Assembly (NCBI GenBank): GCA_964651335.1
Contig: CAZYVT010000007.1
Location: 1-64,000, forward strand
DNA: 64,000 bases
Source: 2-02-FULL-66-14 sp964651335
Lineage (GTDB): Bacteria; Pseudomonadota; Gammaproteobacteria; Burkholderiales; SG8-39
Reading direction: 5' to 3'
Shown here piece after piece: positions 9,918 to 17,898 of this stretch (position 1 is its first letter; every line of letters begins with the position of its first letter). The translations under genes and the position numbers were made by a program. The notes below the pieces were generated by a model. That model saw nothing but the letters and a program-made list of their open reading frames with translations, did no database searches and was not told the origin of the DNA.

Positions 9918-10181
9918 TTATAACCTCCCCGGGCGGGGTGACGGGTACGCGCGCTCGCTATCAAAGACGAGCACTGTCACGCTCGACCATTCCGCGCGCT
10001 TGTCATCGAGCGGCCGCTTCGAGGCGCCGGCGGCGATTTCGGTGTCGGCCGCCACTTCGGCCCTGGTGCGCACGTCCATCGCGGTCGAGACGGCGCGACC
10101 GACGATGGACAGCGGATTGATCTGGGCGTGCGCCGCGGGCGCGAGAATGAAGGCCGCGAGCAGGATTCCGGCGCGCATCAA
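9918..10181 (-). CDS. Small secreted protein of unknown function, possibly truncated
   Basis: 87 residues with a clear Sec signal peptide (cleavage expected after AHA, near residue 19). The mature part carries MDVRTRAEVAADTEIAAGASKR and then SSVTVLVFD, which faintly recalls the start of BON-type periplasmic proteins. The last 13 residues (SERAYPSPRPGRL) look like read-through into non-coding sequence, and a BON domain would need more length, so this may be a gene cut short when the neighbouring efflux operon was joined. Same strand as that operon, 30 bp upstream of it. Function unknown. Confidence 0.5.
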   Translation of the reverse strand: MMRAGILLAAFILAPAAHAQINPLSIVGRAVSTAMDVRTRAEVAADTEIAAGASKRPLDDKRAEWSSVTVLVFDSERAYPSPRPGRL

Positions 10182-10209
10182 ACCGGAAATGATACGGGAT
10201 CGAGTCTGA

Positions 10210-10464
10210 CTACGCCTCGATGTGGGCGAGCGGACGGATCGGCACGAAAAATTCTTCGCGCACGACTTCCTTGCCCAGGAGCATCTCCTCGGCCTGGGCG
10301 CGCTCCTCGTCGAATACGATCGCCGCGAGCCGCTGCAGGTTGGCGCGCGCCTCGTCGATGGTGCGGCCTTGCGAATTCACGCCCGGCAGTTCCTCGACGA
10401 ATCCGATGTAGCCGTGCGCGGACTTAAGGTAAACCGCGGTGAACGCGATGGTGGCCCGGTCCAT
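10210..10464 (-). CDS. HicB-like antitoxin-family protein without visible HicA
   Basis: 84-residue protein of the HicB-like type. The N-terminal alpha/beta half has the typical pattern Y..s..Gy.gfveELPGVnSqGrTidEAranL, the RNase-H-like fold that HicB uses to cover the HicA toxin. A short C-terminal part follows (ERAQAEEMLLGKEVVREE) without an obvious ribbon-helix-helix DNA-binding domain. No HicA-like double-stranded-RNA-binding toxin ORF is found in the 145 bp upstream or in the small gene downstream. It is therefore either an orphan antitoxin-family protein or a stand-alone HicB-like regulator. ATG start with a purine-rich leader. Confidence 0.7.
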   Translation of the reverse strand: MDRATIAFTAVYLKSAHGYIGFVEELPGVNSQGRTIDEARANLQRLAAIVFDEERAQAEEMLLGKEVVREEFFVPIRPLAHIEA

Positions 10465-10610
10465 CTGTTTCTCCTCGCTGCGTTACGACTCCACCCTTGC
10501 GTCGAGGATACGCCCACCGCATGACAGCGGCGTGAATTTTTTTGTCCGCACACAACGAATTCCGAGTCGCTGCGCCGCGACAGGTTTGCGCACCGCAATA
10601 TGGCGCGCGC

Positions 10611-10934
10611 TCAGCGCTCGAGCAGGTGCTTCTTCTCCTTCACCTTGGACCACTCGTCGGCGTCGGCCGGTGCCGGCTTGCGTTCGATGATCGGCTTCCA
10701 GAGCTTGGCCAGTTCACGGTTCTTTTCAGTGAACTCGCCCTGCGAGTCGGGAACGTCATCTTCCGCGTAGATCGCCTCGACGGGACACTCTGGCACGCAC
10801 AGGGTGCAGTCGATGCATTCGTCGGGGTCGATGACGAGCATGTTGGGCCCCTCCCGAAAGCAGTCGACAGGGCAGACATCCACGCAGTCGGTGTACTTGC
10901 ACTTGATGCAGGATTCGGTGACGACGTAGGTCAT
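10611..10934 (-). CDS. fdxA: Seven-iron ferredoxin (3Fe-4S/4Fe-4S), FdxA
   Basis: 107-residue soluble electron carrier. The N-terminus MTYVVTESCIKCKYTDCVDVCPVDCF supplies the CxxxxxxC...CP cysteines of the 3Fe-4S site and part of the second cluster. CIDCTLCVPECPVEAI supplies the CxxCxxC...CP set of the 4Fe-4S site. The acidic C-terminal half ending in Lys/Glu-rich residues matches Azotobacter-type FdI/FdxA in length and order. Transcribed divergently from trxA over a 117-bp spacer. Confidence 0.96.
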   Translation of the reverse strand: MTYVVTESCIKCKYTDCVDVCPVDCFREGPNMLVIDPDECIDCTLCVPECPVEAIYAEDDVPDSQGEFTEKNRELAKLWKPIIERKPAPADADEWSKVKEKKHLLER

Positions 10935-10988
10935 GAAGGTAACAAGGTTATTTGAATCAACAGTTTAGCATGGCGCCCGGAACCCCTC

Positions 10989-11017
10989 TTGGGATCGACC
11001 CCGACTGCCCTCATAAT
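10989..11017 (+). promoter_or_regulatory. Predicted sigma-70 promoter of trxA
   Basis: TTGGGA, a 17-bp spacer, then CATAAT. The -10 matches consensus at five of six positions and the -35 at four. It sits 35 bp before the trxA ATG, which also has a strong GAGGAG ribosome-binding site at 11044-11049. By eye only; no start site is known. Confidence 0.5.
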
Positions 11018-11051
11018 AATGGCTCCCCCCCGCAACATTCCCTGAGGAGCC

Positions 11052-11381
11052 ATGAGCAGTCAGAGCATTCATCACATTACCGATGACAGTTTCGAGCCCG
11101 AAGTCCTCAAGTCCGAGGTGCCGGTGCTCGTGGACTACTGGGCCGAGTGGTGCGGCCCGTGCAAGTCGATCGCCCCCATACTGGACGAGGTTGCCAAGGA
11201 GTACGGCGGGCGCCTCAAAGTGACCAAGATCAACGTCGATGAGAACCAGCAGGTGCCTGCGCGCTTCGGCATCCGCGGCATTCCGACCCTGATGCTGTTC
11301 AAGAACGGCAACGTCGAGGCGACGCGCGTGGGCGCGCTGTCGAAATCGCAGCTGACCGCGTTCCTTGACAGCAATATCTAA
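11052..11381 (+). CDS. trxA: Thioredoxin 1
   Basis: 109-residue cytoplasmic disulfide reductase. The active site WCGPC lies at about residues 34-38 inside DYWAEWCGPCKSIAPIL. The cis-proline loop (GIRGIPTLMLF) and the conserved end of the thioredoxin fold are intact. Length equals the family norm. It precedes rho, an arrangement common in proteobacteria, and is divergent from fdxA. Confidence 0.98.
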   Translation: MSSQSIHHITDDSFEPEVLKSEVPVLVDYWAEWCGPCKSIAPILDEVAKEYGGRLKVTKINVDENQQVPARFGIRGIPTLMLFKNGNVEATRVGALSKSQLTAFLDSNI

Positions 11382-11402
11382 AGCACTTAGTCTTTGAACG
11401 TC

Positions 11403-11448
11403 CCGCGCCGGCCACGAGCCGGCGCGGAAGCAGCACCCGGCGCCGGGT
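11403..11448 (+). other. Tandem GC-rich hairpins in the trxA-rho spacer
   Basis: A perfect 10-bp inverted repeat (CCGCGCCGGC, loop CACGA, GCCGGCGCGG; 11403-11427) is followed 7 bp later by a perfect 14-bp palindrome ACCCGGCGCCGGGT (11435-11448). Neither is followed by a T-run, so they are not classical intrinsic terminators. They sit in the 145-bp leader of rho, a gene known in other bacteria to be autogenously attenuated, so a role in rho leader control or in trxA mRNA 3'-end protection is plausible but unproven. Confidence 0.5.
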
Positions 11449-11526
11449 CAGGCGCACTTCCCTGAAGAAGTCGGCAATAACGCGGGCCGCGGTTCAATCG
11501 CCGCATCACATATTCAGATTCTCGAC

Positions 11527-12786
11527 ATGCATCTTTCCGAGCTCAAAACCCTCCACGTCTCCGAACTCCTCGACAAAGCGACACAGAACGGCGTCGACGG
11601 CGCCAATCGCATGCGCAAGCAGGACCTGATCTTCGCCCTGCTCAAGAACCAGGCGAAGAAGGGCGAATCGATCTACGGCGACGGCACCCTCGAGGTGCTG
11701 CCCGACGGTTTCGGGTTCCTGCGCTCGCCCGACACCAGCTACCTCGCATCGACCGACGACATCTACGTTTCACCCTCGCAGATCCGGCGCTTCAACCTGC
11801 ATACCGGCGATTCGATCGAGGGCGAGATCCGCACCCCGAAGGACGGCGAGCGCTATTTCGCGCTGGTCAAGGTGGACAAGGTCAACAGCGAGACCCCCGA
11901 GGCGGCCAAGCACAAGATCCTGTTCGAGAACCTCACCCCGCTCCATCCGGACAAGGCGTTCAAGCTGGAGCGGGACATCAAGGCCGAGGAGAACGTCACC
12001 GGCCGCATCATCGACATCATCGCCCCGGTCGGCAAAGGCCAGAGAGGGTTGATCGTCAGTCCGCCCAAGGCCGGCAAGACCGTGATGCTGCAGCACATCG
12101 CGCACGCGATCATCGCCAACCACCCCGAAGTGGTGCTGATCGTGCTGCTGATCGATGAGCGGCCCGAGGAAGTGACGGAGATGTCGCGCTCGGTGCGGGG
12201 CGAGGTCGTCGCCTCCACCTTCGACGAACCGGCCTCGCGCCACGTGCAGGTCGCGGAGATGGTGATCGAGAAGGCGAAGCGCCTGGTCGAGCACAAGAAA
12301 GATGTGGTCATCCTGCTGGATTCGATCACGCGCCTGGCGCGCGCCTACAACACCGTGCAGCCGGCCTCGGGCAAGGTGCTCACCGGCGGCGTCGACGCCA
12401 ACGCCCTGCAGAAACCGAAGCGCTTTTTCGGCGCGGCGCGCAACGTCGAGGAAGGCGGCTCGCTCACCATCATCGCGACCGCGCTGATCGACACCGGCAG
12501 CCGCATGGACGACGTGATCTACGAGGAGTTCAAGGGCACCGGCAACCTAGAGATCCACCTCGACCGCCGCATGCACGAGAAGCGCATTTTCCCGGCGATC
12601 AACGTCAACCGCTCGGGGACGCGCCGCGAGGAACTGCTGATCGAAAAGGAGATCCTGCAGAAGATCTGGGTGCTGCGGAAGCTGCTCTTCCCGATGGACG
12701 AGCTGGAGGCAGCGGAATTCCTCATCGACAAGGTCCGCGCCACCAAGACCAACGCCGACTTCTTCGACTCGATGCGGCGCGGCTAG
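11527..12786 (+). CDS. rho: Transcription termination factor Rho
   Basis: 419-residue hexameric RNA-dependent ATPase. Domain order is the N-terminal Rho_N helix bundle (MHLSELKTLHVSELLDKA), the cold-shock-like RNA-binding domain (DGFGFLRSPDTSYLASTDDIYVSPSQIR split across about 60-85), Walker A SPPKAGKT (about 178-185), Walker B VVILLDSITRLARAYN, and the Q/R loops near the C-terminus. Length is exactly that of the short Rho of proteobacteria. Rho normally controls its own leader; the spacer here holds two strong hairpins. Confidence 0.99.
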   Translation: MHLSELKTLHVSELLDKATQNGVDGANRMRKQDLIFALLKNQAKKGESIYGDGTLEVLPDGFGFLRSPDTSYLASTDDIYVSPSQIRRFNLHTGDSIEGEIRTPKDGERYFALVKVDKVNSETPEAAKHKILFENLTPLHPDKAFKLERDIKAEENVTGRIIDIIAPVGKGQRGLIVSPPKAGKTVMLQHIAHAIIANHPEVVLIVLLIDERPEEVTEMSRSVRGEVVASTFDEPASRHVQVAEMVIEKAKRLVEHKKDVVILLDSITRLARAYNTVQPASGKVLTGGVDANALQKPKRFFGAARNVEEGGSLTIIATALIDTGSRMDDVIYEEFKGTGNLEIHLDRRMHEKRIFPAINVNRSGTRREELLIEKEILQKIWVLRKLLFPMDELEAAEFLIDKVRATKTNADFFDSMRRG

Positions 12787-12788
12787 AA

Positions 12789-12817
12789 TTGCCTTAAGCC
12801 GTTGTTTTCTGTATAGT
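12789..12817 (+). promoter_or_regulatory. Predicted sigma-70 promoter of rpmE2
   Basis: TTGCCT, a 17-bp spacer, then TATAGT, immediately after the rho stop codon and about 30 bp before the L31 ATG. The -10 matches at five of six positions and the -35 at four. It would let the ribosomal protein be expressed apart from rho. Confidence 0.5.
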
Positions 12818-12845
12818 TCGCGCCTTTTCCCCCGGCAGGCAAGCC

Positions 12846-13124
12846 ATGAGACCCGGAATTCATCCTGAATACAAGGCGGTGATCTTCCTCGACACCGCGT
12901 CGAATCACCCGATCCTCACCCGCTCGACGATCGACACCAAGGGCCGCGAGACCATGAAGTGGGCCGACGGCAAGGAGTACCCGGTGGTCAAAGTCGAAGT
13001 TTCCTCGGAGTCGCACTCTTTCTACACCGGCAAGCAGAAGATCGTGGACACCGCCGGCCGCGTCGAGAAGTTCAAGCGGCGCTACACGAAGAAGACGGCG
13101 CAGCCCGCAAAAGAATCGACGTAG
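12846..13124 (+). CDS. rpmE2: 50S ribosomal protein L31, type B
   Basis: 92 residues opening MRPGIHPEYKAVIFLDTAS, the type B signature. It lacks the zinc-binding cysteines of type A L31 and has the longer SSESHSFYTGKQ...GRVEKFKRRY core and a basic tail. Cysteine-free L31 usually replaces the zinc form under zinc shortage; here it may be the only copy, which this window cannot show. A strong intrinsic terminator follows. Confidence 0.96.
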   Translation: MRPGIHPEYKAVIFLDTASNHPILTRSTIDTKGRETMKWADGKEYPVVKVEVSSESHSFYTGKQKIVDTAGRVEKFKRRYTKKTAQPAKEST

Positions 13125-13148
13125 CGCGGATTTTCGGGACCGGCACAG

Positions 13149-13169
13149 GGCAGCTTCGGCTGCCTTTTT
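13149..13169 (+). terminator. Intrinsic terminator after rpmE2
   Basis: GGCAGC, loop TTCG, GCTGCC followed directly by TTTTTGTTTTT. A six-bp GC-rich stem with a stable tetraloop and a U-tract makes a textbook terminator separating rpmE2 from the glycosyltransferase gene. Confidence 0.9.
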
Positions 13170-13193
13170 GTTTTTGCGGCCTAGAATGCAGAG

Positions 13194-14816
13194 ATGATTC
13201 CGCGCCTTGAACTCCCGCCCACGCGGGCGGTACTCGTGCTCGTGGCGCTGGCATTCGCGCTGCCAGGGCTCATCGGGCACGATCCCTGGAAGAGCTTCGA
13301 CGCGATCGCGATCGAAATCGTCCAACAGATGCAGCGAACCGGCGACTGGCTGGTGCCGCGCATCGCAGGCGAGCCCTGGATCGAGGATCCGCCGTTCTAC
13401 CACTGGACAGGGCTCGCGTTTGCCATGGCGTTCGGCTGGGCGCTGCCGCTGCACGGCGCGGTGCGGCTCGCCAGCGGTTTTTTCGTTCTTGCCGCGCTCT
13501 GGTTCATCTACCTTGCCGCGCGCCACGGGTCCCCAGTAGCAGAACGCCGCGCGACGGCAAGCGCCGCGACATTGGTCCTCGCCGGCTCCATCGGGCTGAT
13601 CGTGCACGCGCACGAGGCGGTTCCGGATCTTGCCGCTCTCGCCGCGACGTGCGCGGCGTTCGTCTTTTTATCGCGCGCGGAGCGCCGGCCGCTCGGCGCC
13701 GGAATCGGTTTCGGCGCCTCGCTCGGCGTCGCGTTCCTGTCGGCGGGGCCGGTAGCGCCGGCTGCGCTCGGCGCAGCTGCGCTCGCATCCTGTGTCGCCT
13801 GCGCGGCATTGCGCACACGCCGCGTCTGGCCGTTTCTTGGCGCCACCCTGGTCGCGGCAGCCATCGTCGCCGGGAGCTGGCCTCTGGTGCTCGCGCTGCG
13901 GGCACCCGAGCTGGCCGCGCCATGGTGGTCGACGGTGATGCAGCCGCGCGGCGCCTTCCTCGGCAACCTGCGTTATTACATGGTGACGACGAGCTGGTTC
14001 GCATGGCCGGCGTGGCCGCTCGCGCTCTGGGCGCTCTGGAGCAGGCGAAAGGTGCTGCTCGAGCCACGAACGTTTGTTCCGCTGGCGGCGCTCGTGCTCT
14101 CGCTGGGCGCGGTCGCATTCGCCGGCCCGGCGCAGGACATCAATTGCATGGTGTTGCTGCCGCCGCTCGCGCTCCTTGCGGCACAAGGGATCGGCGCCTT
14201 GCGGCGCGGCGCCGCGAACGCGCTCGACTGGTTCGGCGTCATGACGTTCACCTTCTTCGCCGCGCTCGTGTGGCTCGGCTACGTGTCGATGATGACCGGC
14301 TTGCCGCCGCGCGTCGCCAAGAACTTCATCAAGGCCGCGCCCGGATTTGCGTCGCAGTTCGAGCTGTTGCCGTTTCTGGTCGCGCTGGCGCTCGCCGCCG
14401 GATGGCTCGTTCTCGTCGCATGGACGAAGCCTTCTCCGACGCGCGGCGTGCTGCGCTGGGCGGGCGGGATCGCGCTGCTTTGGGGCACGTTCGCCACCCT
14501 CTGGCTTCCCTGGGCCGATTACCAGAAGAGCTATCGCGCGGTTGCGCTGCAATTGAAGTCGAAGATTCCGGCCGGCGCGAAATGCGTCGCGCGCAGCAGC
14601 CTGGGGACCGCGCAGCGCGCAGCGCTCGGCTACCATGCGGGAATCCAGACGCAACCGTTCAGCCGCTCGAAACCCGCGGCTTGCCCGCTGCTCATCGTGC
14701 AGGGCAACCCGCAGCACGAGCGCGACGCTCCCGGCGCCGACTGGGTGAAGCTTGCAGACGTCGGGCGGCCGCGCGACCGGGACGAACGCTTTCGGCTCTA
14801 TCAATACAAGCCGTGA
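13194..14816 (+). CDS. GT39 (ArnT/PMT-like) membrane glycosyltransferase
   Basis: 540-residue polytopic inner-membrane protein. The first periplasmic loop has DPWKSFDAIAIEIVQQM and later GEPWIEDPPFYHW, matching the acidic motif and the P.Y.W pattern of PMT/ArnT-type transferases that use polyprenyl-phosphate sugars. Roughly ten or more hydrophobic helices follow, then a soluble C-terminal domain (about 445-540). Possible substrates are lipid A (as in ArnT) or another envelope glycan; the sequence does not decide. Its stop overlaps the GTG start of pgi by 4 bp. Homologues beside rpmE are common in betaproteobacteria. Confidence 0.85.
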   Translation: MIPRLELPPTRAVLVLVALAFALPGLIGHDPWKSFDAIAIEIVQQMQRTGDWLVPRIAGEPWIEDPPFYHWTGLAFAMAFGWALPLHGAVRLASGFFVLAALWFIYLAARHGSPVAERRATASAATLVLAGSIGLIVHAHEAVPDLAALAATCAAFVFLSRAERRPLGAGIGFGASLGVAFLSAGPVAPAALGAAALASCVACAALRTRRVWPFLGATLVAAAIVAGSWPLVLALRAPELAAPWWSTVMQPRGAFLGNLRYYMVTTSWFAWPAWPLALWALWSRRKVLLEPRTFVPLAALVLSLGAVAFAGPAQDINCMVLLPPLALLAAQGIGALRRGAANALDWFGVMTFTFFAALVWLGYVSMMTGLPPRVAKNFIKAAPGFASQFELLPFLVALALAAGWLVLVAWTKPSPTRGVLRWAGGIALLWGTFATLWLPWADYQKSYRAVALQLKSKIPAGAKCVARSSLGTAQRAALGYHAGIQTQPFSRSKPAACPLLIVQGNPQHERDAPGADWVKLADVGRPRDRDERFRLYQYKP

Positions 14817-16291
14817 ATACGAAACCGCCCATCGAATGCGGGGCATGGCAGCGCCTCGCCGCGCACGCCGCGCAGTGCAGGGCGACGCGCATCGCCGAGC
14901 TCTTTTCCGGCGACGCGCGGCGGGCGGCGCGCCTGACGGCGCAGGCGCCGGGTGTGCGCTACGACTATTCCCGGCAGCGTCTTGACACGCCGGCGCTGGA
15001 GCTGCTCGCGCAGCTCGCGGCGGAACGCGGATTCGACGAGTGGCGCGCGGCCCTGCTGGAGGGCCGCCCGGTCAATTCGACCGAGCAGCGCGCCGCGAGC
15101 CACACCACGCAGCGTGCGGGGGATGCAGCGCCGGCCGACGTCAGGGCAACGCTTGCGCGCATGCGCGAGCTTGCAACCAGGTTGCGCTCCGAGGGCCGCT
15201 TCAGGCGCATCGTGCATCTCGGCACAGGCGGCTCCGCGCTCGGACCGCAGCTCGTGGTGGACGCGCTCGGCGTGCGCGGCACCGCGATCGAATTTACCTT
15301 CGCCGCAAACGTGGATCCGCTCGATCTGGAGCGTGCGCTCGCCGGCGCGCAACCCGGGTCCACGCTCTTCATCGTGGTCTCGAAAAGCTTTTCCACCGAA
15401 GAGACGCTTGCCAACGCGCATGCCGCCAGGCGCTGGCTCGGCGTGCGCGATGCGAGCGCTCATTTCATCGCGGTGACCGGCAACGCGGTTGCCGCGCGGG
15501 CGTTCGGCGCCGCCGAAGTGCTGCCGCTTCCCGACCCGGTCGGCGGCAGGTTTTCGGTCTGGTCGGCGGCCGGATTCGGCGCGCTGTGCGCGGTCGGCGC
15601 GGACGAATTCGACGCGCTTCTGTCCGGGGCGCGGGAGATCGACCTGCATTTCATGCAAGCGCCGGTGCCGCGCAACGTCCCTGCGCTGATGGCGCTTGCC
15701 GGCGTCTGGAACGTGAACTTCCTCGGCGCCGCGACGCACGCGGTGCTTCCGTACGCGCACGCATTGCGGCTGCTGCCCGCCTATCTGCAGCAGCTCGAAA
15801 TGGAATCGAACGGCAAGCGCGTCGATCGCGAAGGGCGGACGGTCGAGTACGCCACCGCGCCGGTGGTCTGGGGATTCGAGGGCACGGTCGGGCAGCACTC
15901 GTTTCACCAGCTGCTGCATCAGGGGACCCAGGTCGTGCCGGCGGATTTCATCGTCGCCGATGCGATGGAGGGCGACGCGACGCGTTGCGCGATGCTGGCC
16001 GCGCATGCGAAGGCGCAGGCCGAGGCGCTCGCTTTCGGCAACGTCGCCGCGGGCGGCAGCGCGGCAGGAGCGAATCAATCGCTTCCGCCGCACCGCATCT
16101 GTCCGGGCAACCGGCCCTCGAGCACCATCGCGCTGGAACGGCTGGACGCGAGAAACCTCGGCCGGCTGCTTGCCCTCTACGAGCACAAGGTGTTCACGCA
16201 GGGCGTCATCTGGAACGTCAACAGCTTCGACCAGTGGGGCGTCGAACTCGGCAAACAGCTTGCCCGGGGAATTCTTTCGAGGAGGAGATAG
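14813..16291 (+). CDS. pgi: Glucose-6-phosphate isomerase-like protein with altered active site
   Basis: 492-residue member of the Pgi family (glucose-6-P/fructose-6-P interconversion), about 50 residues shorter than the E. coli enzyme. Family landmarks are clear: VNSTEQRAASHTTQR, HLGTGGSALGPQ, PVGGRFSVWSAAGF, MESNGKRVD, and the C-terminal NSFDQWGVELGKQ, which holds the catalytic lysine. Two other catalytic positions differ. The usual WGEPGT, with the base Glu, is WGFEGT, and the second-domain segment that normally carries the ring-opening His (HHK or QHR before LLAN) reads ATRCAMLAA. GTG start overlapping the GT39 stop. It may be a divergent Pgi or a family member with changed chemistry. Confidence 0.85.
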   Translation: MNTKPPIECGAWQRLAAHAAQCRATRIAELFSGDARRAARLTAQAPGVRYDYSRQRLDTPALELLAQLAAERGFDEWRAALLEGRPVNSTEQRAASHTTQRAGDAAPADVRATLARMRELATRLRSEGRFRRIVHLGTGGSALGPQLVVDALGVRGTAIEFTFAANVDPLDLERALAGAQPGSTLFIVVSKSFSTEETLANAHAARRWLGVRDASAHFIAVTGNAVAARAFGAAEVLPLPDPVGGRFSVWSAAGFGALCAVGADEFDALLSGAREIDLHFMQAPVPRNVPALMALAGVWNVNFLGAATHAVLPYAHALRLLPAYLQQLEMESNGKRVDREGRTVEYATAPVVWGFEGTVGQHSFHQLLHQGTQVVPADFIVADAMEGDATRCAMLAAHAKAQAEALAFGNVAAGGSAAGANQSLPPHRICPGNRPSSTIALERLDARNLGRLLALYEHKVFTQGVIWNVNSFDQWGVELGKQLARGILSRRR

Positions 16292-16293
16292 TC

Positions 16294-16500
16294 ATGGACC
16301 AGGAAACGTTCAACCTCAGCATCCGCAAGTTCCTGAAAATGGTCGGCGTCAACTCGCAGCGCGAAATCGAGCAGGCGGTGCAGCAGGCGCTGCAGCAGGG
16401 GCGCCTGCGGGGCGAGGAGACTTTCCCCGCCAAGGTCACGCTCGAGATTCCCTCTCTCGGGCTCAAAGTGCCTTTCGACGGCGAAATAAAGCTAAAATGA
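16294..16500 (+). CDS. DUF6494 family small protein
   Basis: 68 residues beginning MDQETFNLSIRKFLKMVGVN. A helical N-terminal half (SQREIEQAVQQALQQG) is followed by a beta hairpin (TLEIPSLGLKVPFDGEI). No signal peptide and no cysteine. A strong ribosome-binding site GGAGGAG lies at 16281-16287 inside the pgi 3' end, and the start is 3 bp after the pgi stop. I recall this family as a conserved small protein of unknown function in beta- and gammaproteobacteria; no activity is known to me. Confidence 0.8.
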   Translation: MDQETFNLSIRKFLKMVGVNSQREIEQAVQQALQQGRLRGEETFPAKVTLEIPSLGLKVPFDGEIKLK

Positions 16501-16506
16501 TTTTGC

Positions 16507-17898
16507 ATGAATAAGGCCAGGGAATTCGACCAGTCGGTCGTCGCCGAGCTGCGCGCGCTTCTGGGAGATCGCGTCAGCGTTTCGGCCGCGGTGCGCGAGC
16601 ACCACGGCAAGGACGAATCGTACTTTCCGTACGCGCCGCCGGACGCGGTGGTGTTTCCGCATTCGACCGAGGAAGTGCGCGACGTGGTCGGCATTTGCCG
16701 CCGGCACCGCGTGCCGATGATTCCGTTCGGCGTCGGCACCTCGCTCGAAGGACACATCCTCGCCGTGCAGGGCGGCGTTTCGATCGACCTGTCGCAGATG
16801 GACAAGGTGGTCGCGGTGCACGAATCCGACCTCGACGCGGTGGTGCAGGCGGGCGTGACGCGCAAGCAGTTGAACGAAACCATCAAGCACAGCGGGCTCT
16901 TTTTTCCGGTGGACCCCGGGGCGGACGCGACGATCGGCGGCATGGCGGCGACGCGCGCCTCGGGCACGAATGCGGTGCGCTACGGCACGATGCGCGAGAA
17001 CGTGCTCGCGCTCAAAGTCGTGCTGGCCGACGGGCGGATCATCCAGACGCAGGGCCGCGCGAAGAAATCGGCCGCCGGTTACGACCTGACGCGCCTGTTC
17101 GTCGGTTCGGAGGGAACCCTCGGCATCATGACCGAAGTCACGGTGCGGCTCTACCCGGTCCAGGAGGCGATGTCCGCCGCGGTGTGCGCATTCGATTCGG
17201 TGGACGGCTGCACGCACACGGTCATCCAGACCATCCAGGCGGGAGTGCCGGTGGCGCGCTGCGACATCGTGTGCGAAAAGACGATCGACGCGATCAACAA
17301 GTACAAGAAGACGCAATACCGCGTCGCGCCGACGCTGTTCTTCGAGTTTCACGGCTCGAAATCGAGCGTGGTCGAGCAGGCCGAAACCGTGCAGGCGATC
17401 GCGAAGGACAACGGCGGCATGGACTTCCAGTGGGCGACCCGGCCGGAGGAGCGCACGCAACTCTGGGATGCGCGTCACAGTGCCTATTTCGCCTGCCTGC
17501 AGATCAAGCCCGGCTCGCGCGCCGTCTCGACCGACGTCTGCGTGCCGATCTCGCGGCTCGCGGAGTGCGTGCACGAGACGATGGAAGACATGAAGAATTA
17601 CATCGCGCCGGTGCCGCTCCTCGGCCACGTCGGCGACGGCAACTTCCATCTCATGCTGCTCGTCGATCCGGCAAAGCCCGAGGAGACCGAGCTCGCGAAG
17701 CAGTTCAACAAGCGGCTGGTGGAACGCGCGATCCGCATGGAGGGCACGTGCACCGGGGAGCACGGCATCGGGCTCGGCAAGCAGGAGTCGCTGCGCACCG
17801 AGCTGGGCGACGACGTGATCGACGTCATGCGCGAGATCAAGCGGGTGTTCGACCCGTACAACCTCATGAATCCGGGCAAGGTCGTGCCTTTGGCATGA
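16507..17898 (+). CDS. FAD-linked 2-hydroxyacid oxidase (GlcD/D-lactate dehydrogenase family)
   Basis: 463-residue flavoprotein. The PCMH-type FAD-binding domain is visible at about 45-220, with IPFGVGTSLEGHILAVQGGV and later GTNAVRYGTMRENVL and SAAGYDLTRLFVGSEGTLGI. The FAD-oxidase C-terminal domain holds GHVGDGNFHLMLL and GEHGIGLGKQ, the histidines that contact the 2-hydroxyacid. It most probably oxidises D-lactate, glycolate or 2-hydroxyglutarate and reduces a quinone or cytochrome; the substrate cannot be fixed. Its stop overlaps the RidA start by 4 bp, suggesting that a reactive imine or enamine intermediate is handled nearby. Confidence 0.92.
   Translation: MNKAREFDQSVVAELRALLGDRVSVSAAVREHHGKDESYFPYAPPDAVVFPHSTEEVRDVVGICRRHRVPMIPFGVGTSLEGHILAVQGGVSIDLSQMDKVVAVHESDLDAVVQAGVTRKQLNETIKHSGLFFPVDPGADATIGGMAATRASGTNAVRYGTMRENVLALKVVLADGRIIQTQGRAKKSAAGYDLTRLFVGSEGTLGIMTEVTVRLYPVQEAMSAAVCAFDSVDGCTHTVIQTIQAGVPVARCDIVCEKTIDAINKYKKTQYRVAPTLFFEFHGSKSSVVEQAETVQAIAKDNGGMDFQWATRPEERTQLWDARHSAYFACLQIKPGSRAVSTDVCVPISRLAECVHETMEDMKNYIAPVPLLGHVGDGNFHLMLLVDPAKPEETELAKQFNKRLVERAIRMEGTCTGEHGIGLGKQESLRTELGDDVIDVMREIKRVFDPYNLMNPGKVVPLA

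Noticed and set aside
10465..10610. Search for a hicA toxin gene beside hicB
   Set aside because: Frames here are short and lack the HicA GSHH-type motif.
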